From positions 1 to 63,948 of the forward strand of contig DULO01000099.1 of the NCBI GenBank assembly GCA_012840345.1: a DNA stretch of 63,948 bases, written 5' to 3'. Positions 58,935 to 63,948 of this stretch are shown here, in pieces. The stretch comes from Candidatus Fermentithermobacillaceae bacterium. Its GTDB lineage: Bacteria > Bacillota > Sulfobacillia > Fermentithermobacillales > Fermentithermobacillaceae. The notes beneath the pieces are model-generated. The model saw only the letters and a program-made list of their open reading frames with translations. It did not search any database and had not been told where the DNA came from. The position numbers and the translations under genes are program-made. How positions within the stretch are numbered: the stretch's first letter is position 1; each line of letters opens with the position of its first letter.

Positions 58935-60520
58935 CTTTGGGCTTCTTGTGTCTCATCCTTCACGCCCACCTTCCCTTTGTTAAGCACCCGGAAACCGAAG
59001 ACTCTCTCGAGGGGCGGTGGTTATTCCAGGCTATCTCCGAGTGCTACCTGCCTCTTCTATTGGCCCTAAAGAGGCTCCTGGAAGACGATGTCCCCTTTCG
59101 GGTAGGGGTCTCCCTGTCGCCCCCTCTTCTGGAGATGCTCTCCGACCCGCTCCTGAAGGAGCGGTACAAGAAGCATTTGAGAAACCAGATTGAGCTCTCT
59201 GAACGAGAAGTGGAACGGACTTCGGGAGACCCCAGGCTTCAGAGCCTTGCCCGGATGTACCGCGACACCTTTCAAGACCTCTACAGGCACTACACGGAGA
59301 CGTTCCGTGAGGACCTCATAACTCCTTGGAAGGAGCTTGAGTCCCAAGGCCGCGTTGAGCTCCTGGCCAGCGCCGCCACACACGGCTACTTGCCGCTGCT
59401 TCTGCACGAAAAGGCCGTACGAGCCCAGGTCAAGACAGGCGTGGCGGCGTACAAGAAGCATTTTGGGCACAGTCCAAAAGGTTTTTGGCTTCCCGAGTGC
59501 GCGTATTCTCCGGAGATAGAAAGAGCTTTGGCCGGGGAGGGCATTTCCTCTTTCATCCTTGAGACTCACGGCGTTTTGTACGCCACCCCCAGGCCCCGCT
59601 ACGGCTACCACGCGCCCATAGTCACGCCAAACAGGCTTTTGGCCTTTGGACGCGACCCGGACTGTTCAAAGCAAGTGTGGAGCGCGGAAGAGGGTTATCC
59701 GGGCGACGGGGCCTACCGGGAGTTCTACAGGGACATAGGGTACGAATTGCCCATCGAGTACCTGGGCAACGCGCTGCCCAACGGGTGCAGGGTGCCGACC
59801 GGAATCAAGTATCACAGGGTGACCGACCGCAGGTCCAAACATAAGGAACTGTACGAACCCGAAGTAGCGCGGATGCGCGCGAGAGAACACGCCCACAACT
59901 TCGTGTTCTGGCGCAAGAAAGAAGCCGAGTACTGGAGCGGCGTGCTCGGGCGCGCGCCGGTCATGGTCGCCCCCTATGACGCCGAACTGTTCGGGCACTG
60001 GTGGTACGAAGGGCCCCTATGGCTTGAGTTCATGTTCCGGAAGTTGGCGGAAGAACCCGATGTGGTAAAGCCCATCACGCCGTCGGAGTACGTCATGTAC
60101 TATCCGGTGAACCAGGTCGCCCAACCGGCCACCTCCAGTTGGGGTTACAAGGGTTACCACGAAGTCTGGCTGGAAGGGTCAAACGACTGGATCTACAGGC
60201 ACCTTCACGGTTCCCAAGAACGGCTCATAAGCGTAAGCGCGTCTTGCCCCAACGCCAGGGGACTCCTGAGGCGCGCCCTTAACCAGGCTGTCCGCGAACT
60301 GCTCCTGGCCCAATCATCTGACTGGCCGTTCATAATGAAAACAGGCAGCGTGCCTGAGTACGCCAAGTCCCGCTTCACCGGACACATACAGAGACTGGAG
60401 GCGCTTTTGGACCAAATTGAGGAAGGAGCGCCCGATCCGGTGTTCCTCAGACAAATCGAGGAATCTGACAGCGTCTTCGCCGACTTGGACCTGGCCGGCC
60501 TCTTCACGGCCGTAAAGTGA
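58931..60520 (+). CDS. GH57 1,4-alpha-glucan branching enzyme (DUF1957)
   Basis: 529 residues from ATG 58931, which overlaps the stop of the DUF4912 gene. GH57 active site: N-terminal HAHLPFV, nucleophile E189 in GFWLPECAY and acid D350 in [15 protein letters not shown]. The C-terminal DUF1957 helical part contains [12 protein letters not shown] and NDWIYRHLH. Size and motif positions fit the archaeal/thermophile branching enzymes (E183 and D354 in Thermococcus). It makes alpha-1,6 branches in glycogen. Confidence 0.9.
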   Translation: MTLGFLCLILHAHLPFVKHPETEDSLEGRWLFQAISECYLPLLLALKRLLEDDVPFRVGVSLSPPLLEMLSDPLLKERYKKHLRNQIELSEREVERTSGDPRLQSLARMYRDTFQDLYRHYTETFREDLITPWKELESQGRVELLASAATHGYLPLLLHEKAVRAQVKTGVAAYKKHFGHSPKGFWLPECAYSPEIERALAGEGISSFILETHGVLYATPRPRYGYHAPIVTPNRLLAFGRDPDCSKQVWSAEEGYPGDGAYREFYRDIGYELPIEYLGNALPNGCRVPTGIKYHRVTDRRSKHKELYEPEVARMRAREHAHNFVFWRKKEAEYWSGVLGRAPVMVAPYDAELFGHWWYEGPLWLEFMFRKLAEEPDVVKPITPSEYVMYYPVNQVAQPATSSWGYKGYHEVWLEGSNDWIYRHLHGSQERLISVSASCPNARGLLRRALNQAVRELLLAQSSDWPFIMKTGSVPEYAKSRFTGHIQRLEALLDQIEEGAPDPVFLRQIEESDSVFADLDLAGLFTAVK

Positions 60521-60548
60521 CACATACCCCGGAAAAAGGATGATCCCA

Positions 60549-61283
60549 TTGCCCGAATCCACTACCAGCAAAGAACGAGCCGACAATCTGAAAGAGCTCG
60601 GCGTAACGTCTCTGCCGGAACAAAAGAGCAGCATCTTTTGCCTGCCCATCATCGGCCAAATCGAGGGGCATATCGTCCTGCCGTCACAAAACAAGACCAC
60701 AAAGTACGAGCACGTCATGCCGCAGCTGGTCGCGGTGGAGGAAAACAAGGACGTCTCGGCGCTCCTTATCCTCCTAAACACGGTTGGAGGAGACGTCGAG
60801 GCCGGACTGGCCATCGCCGAACTCATCAAGAGCCTTTCTAAGCCAACGGTATCCTTGGTCTTGGGAGGCGGGCACAGCATCGGCGTGCCGGTGGCGGTCG
60901 CTTCCGATTACTCGTTCATCACCGACTCAGCAACGATGACGATCCACCCCATCCGGCTCGCGGGCACGGTCTTGGGGGTACCCCAGACCTACGAATACCT
61001 GGAAAAGATGCAAGACCGGGTCATCAAGTTCGTCACCCACAACTCTAAAATCACTGAGGAGAAGTTCAGGGAACTCATGTTCAGGACCGGCGAACTGGCC
61101 AGGGATATTGGAACAGTGCTGGTGGGCAAAGAAGCCGTTGACGTCGGCCTTATCGATGAGGTGGGCGGCCTGTCCCAAGCCGTACGTAAGCTCAGGGACA
61201 TGATCGAAGAGAGGGAAAACAAAGAGAAGCCGGAACCTGAGGGGGGTGTCCAGGACGCTAATATACACGATCTATCCTCCTGA
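60549..61283 (+). CDS. tepA: TepA/YmfB ClpP-like serine protease
   Basis: 244 residues from TTG 60549 (AAAAAGGA eight bases upstream; ATG 60540 would overlap the site). ClpP fold: [22 protein letters not shown], the nucleophile S110 in [11 protein letters not shown], and His in TMTIHPIR. TepA acts on translocation substrates and on SASPs in Bacillus. It overlaps ylzJ by 38 bases, the conserved order; the usual downstream ftsK/spoIIIE is absent. Confidence 0.88.
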   Translation: MPESTTSKERADNLKELGVTSLPEQKSSIFCLPIIGQIEGHIVLPSQNKTTKYEHVMPQLVAVEENKDVSALLILLNTVGGDVEAGLAIAELIKSLSKPTVSLVLGGGHSIGVPVAVASDYSFITDSATMTIHPIRLAGTVLGVPQTYEYLEKMQDRVIKFVTHNSKITEEKFRELMFRTGELARDIGTVLVGKEAVDVGLIDEVGGLSQAVRKLRDMIEERENKEKPEPEGGVQDANIHDLSS

Positions 61284-61473
61284 CGTCGTCCTGCAGGTCC
61301 AAGCGGAGGAAAAGCGAGACTACTTCAACGTAGAGGTAGGCGGCAGGACGCTTGTGCTCGAGTTTCGAGACGGCCAAGCCCGGGTGGTCCGTTTGATATC
61401 TCCAGACCCCATGGACTATCTAAAACCTCAGTACCAGCCGGGGGAGGCATTCCACTTTCCCTGCCTCAAGTAG
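61246..61473 (+). CDS. YlzJ-like protein
   Basis: 75 residues from GTG 61246 (GAGGGGGG upstream). YlzJ features: [13 protein letters not shown] and [17 protein letters not shown]. Function unknown; the tepA-ylzJ pair is conserved in spore formers. It overlaps the tepA 3' end by 38 bases. Confidence 0.85.
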   Translation: MSRTLIYTIYPPDVVLQVQAEEKRDYFNVEVGGRTLVLEFRDGQARVVRLISPDPMDYLKPQYQPGEAFHFPCLK

Positions 61474-61558
61474 AGACGTCGTAAGCGAGGTGTGACTTCC
61501 CGCGCTCCTATACGTAATAGTGAACGTGCAAGTAGCCAAGATAGGAGGTCGCGGGGAC

Positions 61559-61711
61559 ATGTGGCTGGGATGCTTGGGAATTATCCTTCTCGTAGGCGGT
61601 TTTCTTGCTTTGATGGGAAGCGTTCTCGGAGCGGCTTTCGGTATCGTAGGCGCCGTAATCCACGCGATTTTCTCCGTTATTGGCGGTATACTGAGGTTCA
61701 TTTTTCGCTAA
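61559..61711 (+). CDS. Small hydrophobic membrane protein
   Basis: 50 residues from ATG 61559, behind AGGAGG; an in-frame ATG at 61520 has no site. Almost entirely hydrophobic, with two glycine-rich helices (LGCLGIILLVGGFLALMG and AFGIVGAVIHAIFSVIGGIL), ending RFIFR. Resembles small phage-shock or bacteriocin-like peptides only in composition. A strong hairpin follows directly. Function unknown. Confidence 0.6.
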   Translation: MWLGCLGIILLVGGFLALMGSVLGAAFGIVGAVIHAIFSVIGGILRFIFR

Positions 61712-61717
61712 GAGACC

Positions 61718-61767
61718 GCCCGGGGCCGCTTCTAGCCTTTTTCTAGCCCTAGAAGAGGCCCCCGGGC
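61718..61767 (+). terminator. Very strong hairpin after the small membrane gene
   Basis: GCCCGGGGCCGCTTCTAG (61718-61735) pairs with CTAGAAG-A-GGCCCCCGGGC (61749-61767), 17 base pairs with a bulge and a mismatch, loop of 13. It sits seven bases after the stop and 53 bases from the convergent YkuD gene. There is no terminal U-run, though the loop has TTTTT. Confidence 0.6.
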
Positions 61768-61819
61768 TCCATCCAACCAGGGTTCTCTGCCCCCCATGAG
61801 AGGCGGGACCAAGAACGTG

Positions 61820-62278
61820 TCATCTCCGGCTCTTGTATTTCGTCGTCCCTTTCGACTTAACCCGGAGCCACCATTGGTCCACGCCGTACGTCCCCGGATA
61901 GGAACCGACTATCATCACGGGAGTCCCGATAACCACGTAGGGATAGATGCTTTCCACGTGCCAGTTGTGCATCCTAATGCACCCGTTGGACACGTAGGTC
62001 CCGATGGCCCAGTCAGCGTTGGTGCCGTGGATCCCGTAGTTGCCAAAGGGTACGTCCAGCCCCATCCAGCGGCTGCCCAGGACTTCCCACGCGGGGTTTT
62101 CAAATTTCTCGACAACTCTCCAGTTGCCCGCCGGGGTAGGAGTTGACGGCTTGCCCAGCCCCACGGGATAAGGGCCGAAGGCGCGGCCGGAGTAGTAAAA
62201 GGATAGTGTTCTTGTGGGTATGTCGATGACGATTCTCCCTAGCTCAGGAGCATACGACCAGTACTTTGGTCTGTACAC
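61820..62278 (-). CDS. YkuD L,D-transpeptidase
   Basis: 152 residues from GTG 62278 with AGGGGA upstream. YkuD domain: IVIDIPTRTLSFYY, the HGTN motif (YGIHGTNADWAIG) and nucleophile Cys in SNGCIRMHNWHVE. It makes 3-3 peptidoglycan cross-links or anchors proteins. No signal peptide or LysM is visible, as in several clostridial spore-associated YkuD proteins, so the mode of export is unclear. Confidence 0.88.
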   Translation of the reverse strand: MYRPKYWSYAPELGRIVIDIPTRTLSFYYSGRAFGPYPVGLGKPSTPTPAGNWRVVEKFENPAWEVLGSRWMGLDVPFGNYGIHGTNADWAIGTYVSNGCIRMHNWHVESIYPYVVIGTPVMIVGSYPGTYGVDQWWLRVKSKGTTKYKSRR

Positions 62279-62345
62279 AGAAGATCCCCTGAAACAAGGT
62301 ATGAAGGATTAAGCGGCGGTGATAACGCCCGGTCCCATGCCAAAA

Positions 62346-63254
62346 TCAGGTAAACATCAGGTATAAGAGGGACCCCAGCCCCGCGATCCAGCAATAGTAG
62401 GCGAAGGAAGACAGGTCTCCCCTCCGGACCACTCTAAATACGATCGCAAGGGCAAAGAGCCCTGCCACGAAAGAAGTGACCGCGCCGACGAATGCCGGGA
62501 GAGTAAGTATTGGGGCGCCCGCGGCCGCGGCTGCTCTTAAGTCGAGGAGAGCGGCTCCGAACACCGCGGGAAGCGAGAGAAGGAATGAAAACCGGGCAGC
62601 GTCCTCTCTGTCTATGCCGCACAGGAGGCCGCCTGTGATGGTCGCCCCCGACCGGGATATTCCGGGAATAACCGCCACGGCCTGGAACACGCCGACCAAG
62701 AGGGCCTTAGGAAGGTTCACCGACGGCATGTCATTGCCTGACGCCGCCTCTCCTGCCGCCCGCCCGCGCCTCCTAGGCCTATAGCTGGGATAGCCCCGGC
62801 GGTCTCTGCCGTCCTGGGCCGCTTCGCTGGACTCTTCCTCCGCCCGGCGGCTCCGAGAGGATGCCAGTTTCAGCAGAAAACCCGTGACAATGAGGCCCAA
62901 GGCGGCCACTCCTCCTGAGGAGAACGTGCTCTCGACCAAGTCGCTCGCCAGTATGCCTACCAAAGCGGCCGGTATTGACCCCAGGACAACGTACACGCCA
63001 AGGGCAAGAGCTCTTTGCCTTTCGGCGGGAGAATCCGGGTGTATGAGAGCCTTCAGGATCCACTTAAGTTCCCGTCTCAGCATGACCAGGACCGCGAATC
63101 CCGTGCCCACGTGCAGCATTATGCTGAAGGAAAGGCCCGGAACCGGAAGGCCCAAGATGATGGATCCCAGTATCAAGTGTCCTGAGCTGGACACCGGCAA
63201 GAACTCCGTGAACCCCTGAATCAAACCTTGGATCACAGCTTGAATCACGGTCAT
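62346..63254 (-). CDS. uppP: Undecaprenyl-diphosphatase
   Basis: 302 residues, about eight helices. Signature GFTEFLPVSSSGHLIL (15-30) and PGISRSGATITGGLL (about 200), which form the catalytic site. It recycles undecaprenyl-PP for wall synthesis and gives bacitracin tolerance. A charged cytoplasmic loop of about 40 residues (RRAEEESSEAAQDGRDRRG...) is longer than usual. Confidence 0.94.
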   Translation of the reverse strand: MTVIQAVIQGLIQGFTEFLPVSSSGHLILGSIILGLPVPGLSFSIMLHVGTGFAVLVMLRRELKWILKALIHPDSPAERQRALALGVYVVLGSIPAALVGILASDLVESTFSSGGVAALGLIVTGFLLKLASSRSRRAEEESSEAAQDGRDRRGYPSYRPRRRGRAAGEAASGNDMPSVNLPKALLVGVFQAVAVIPGISRSGATITGGLLCGIDREDAARFSFLLSLPAVFGAALLDLRAAAAAGAPILTLPAFVGAVTSFVAGLFALAIVFRVVRRGDLSSFAYYCWIAGLGSLLYLMFT

Positions 63255-63319
63255 TATCCCCAGTCCCCTCGCCCCGCTTAGGTTCCCAGCCGGGTCATCG
63301 TATCACTAAGACAGCGCGA

Positions 63320-63345
63320 CCGGGGCGCGGGTTCCCGCGCCCCGG
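63320..63345 (-). terminator. Perfect 12-bp GC hairpin after the ABC permease gene
   Basis: CCGGGGCGCGGG (63320-63331) pairs with CCCGCGCCCCGG (63334-63345) around TT, nine bases after the stop of the ABC gene on the minus strand. No U-tract. Confidence 0.55.
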
Positions 63346-63354
63346 GAAACACGC

Positions 63355-63948
63355 CTAAGCATCGTTCAACAAACGAGTAATCCGCTTTACACCTACCGTA
63401 TTCACGATTCTGAGCATTACTACTCCAACCGCCACGGTAAGCGCTTTGGTAGCTGTCAGCCACACCTGGACCGGGCGGCCCCAAAGGACCCCTTCTTCCG
63501 CCAGCATGTCTGGCAATTGCCACAGGAACATCCAAGCCGCGGCAACCCCCATGGACAAGAACATGGAAGAGAGCAACTTGCCCGTACCGCGCGCGTTCTT
63601 GGACGAGCCGAACTCAACTTTCATGCCAAAGTCAGGATAGGTCACGTCCAGGAGGATCTGTATGGAAGCCAGAGTAGCCGCCGTGGAAAAGCCGAGAAGG
63701 AAACCCAGCCACAACGGAAACTTTACGCCTCCGAACAAATCGCCGGCCAAAAGGCCCAAGGTTATGACGATTAACTGAGGAAGCAAAGCGTAGGTCAGTT
63801 TCGCCCACATGAGGGCCTTGGCATCCGTCGGGTTGCTCCTAAGGAGCCAGAAACTATGGCCTTCACGGCTTAATGAAATGCCGCCGGTCTGGGCGCTACT
63901 AACCGATCCCATCAAAGAAGCCATCATCACAACCGTGGTTCCCATGGC
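63355..63948 (-). CDS. ABC-2-type exporter permease, truncated by the window
   Basis: At least 198 codons; the 5' part is outside the window, and the Met at 63945 is probably internal. Contains the ABC-2 exporter landmark SREGHSFWLLRSNP followed by AKLTYALLPQLIVITLGLLAG, and at least five helices. It resembles the large putative ABC exporter permeases of Bacillota. The ATP-binding partner would be upstream, beyond the window. Confidence 0.7.
   Translation of the reverse strand, partial: AMGTTVVMMASLMGSVSSAQTGGISLSREGHSFWLLRSNPTDAKALMWAKLTYALLPQLIVITLGLLAGDLFGGVKFPLWLGFLLGFSTAATLASIQILLDVTYPDFGMKVEFGSSKNARGTGKLLSSMFLSMGVAAAWMFLWQLPDMLAEEGVLWGRPVQVWLTATKALTVAVGVVMLRIVNTVGVKRITRLLNDA

Overview
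The window looks like chromosomal core DNA of a high-GC, spore-forming member of the Bacillota, probably a deep-branching and possibly thermophilic clostridial-type lineage. The reasons are Bacillus/Clostridium gene orders (fapR-plsX-fab, rnc-smc-ftsY-ylxM-ffh-rpsP-khpA-trmD-rplS-lepB-rbgA, recG-fakA-asp23-rpmB, remA-gmk-rpoZ-priA-def/fmt-rsmB-rlmN-prpC-prkC-rsgA-rpe), spore genes (gpr, an alpha/beta SASP, ylbJ, a 27-residue spoVM), a mihF-type gene, GH57 and GH15 glucan enzymes, and no outer-membrane genes. I cannot name the species.

Layout. 0.4-3.9 kb: a BlaI-type repressor with two operator-like palindromes, followed by a very large M56 (BlaR1-like) membrane protease carrying a duplicated non-penicillin-binding ectodomain. 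4.2-10.3 kb: a minus-strand Tad/Flp pilus operon (cpaB-tadZ-tadA-tadB-tadC-flp-tadE-tadG), with a strong promoter and a perfect palindrome just after the predicted transcription start. Divergent to it is an SLH-domain surface protein. 12-34.7 kb: a mostly minus-strand run for protein synthesis and export, chromosome dynamics and fatty-acid synthesis, read from yceD-rpmF and fapR down to thrC. It is interrupted only by a small plus-strand HTH/S24-like gene between rnc and smc, and is followed by ylbL/ylbJ. 34.7-38.4 kb: coaD, a possible small RNA, a YdcZ-type transporter, gpr and its SASP substrate, then a 95-bp tandem repeat. 38.4-43 kb: recG, fakA, asp23 and a divergent rpmB. 43-55.9 kb: one long minus-strand operon from mihF and remA down to spoVM. 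56-64 kb: a glucan cluster (GH15 divergent from DUF4912-GH57), tepA-ylzJ, a small membrane peptide, a YkuD L,D-transpeptidase, uppP and a truncated ABC-2 permease.

How the parts connect. FapR, PlsX and the FAS II genes feed phospholipid synthesis. A DegV/FakB-like protein inside the fab operon and FakA elsewhere in the window suggest fatty-acid salvage. PrkC/PrpC, RsgA, RbgA, RlmN, RsmB and Def/Fmt serve translation and growth control. SpoVM, YlbJ, GPR and the SASP serve spore formation and germination.

Most unusual items: a PriA that has lost helicase motifs I, II and VI but keeps all zinc cysteines; a single-chain peptide deformylase/Met-tRNA formyltransferase; an in-frame 18-bp minisatellite inside the RecG helicase core; a PDZ-less YlbL; the spoVM gene, too short for a standard ORF scan, with a misplaced Shine-Dalgarno and an intervening GC palindrome; and a candidate small RNA next to coaD. 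I see no clear defence system, CRISPR array, IS element, rRNA or tRNA gene.
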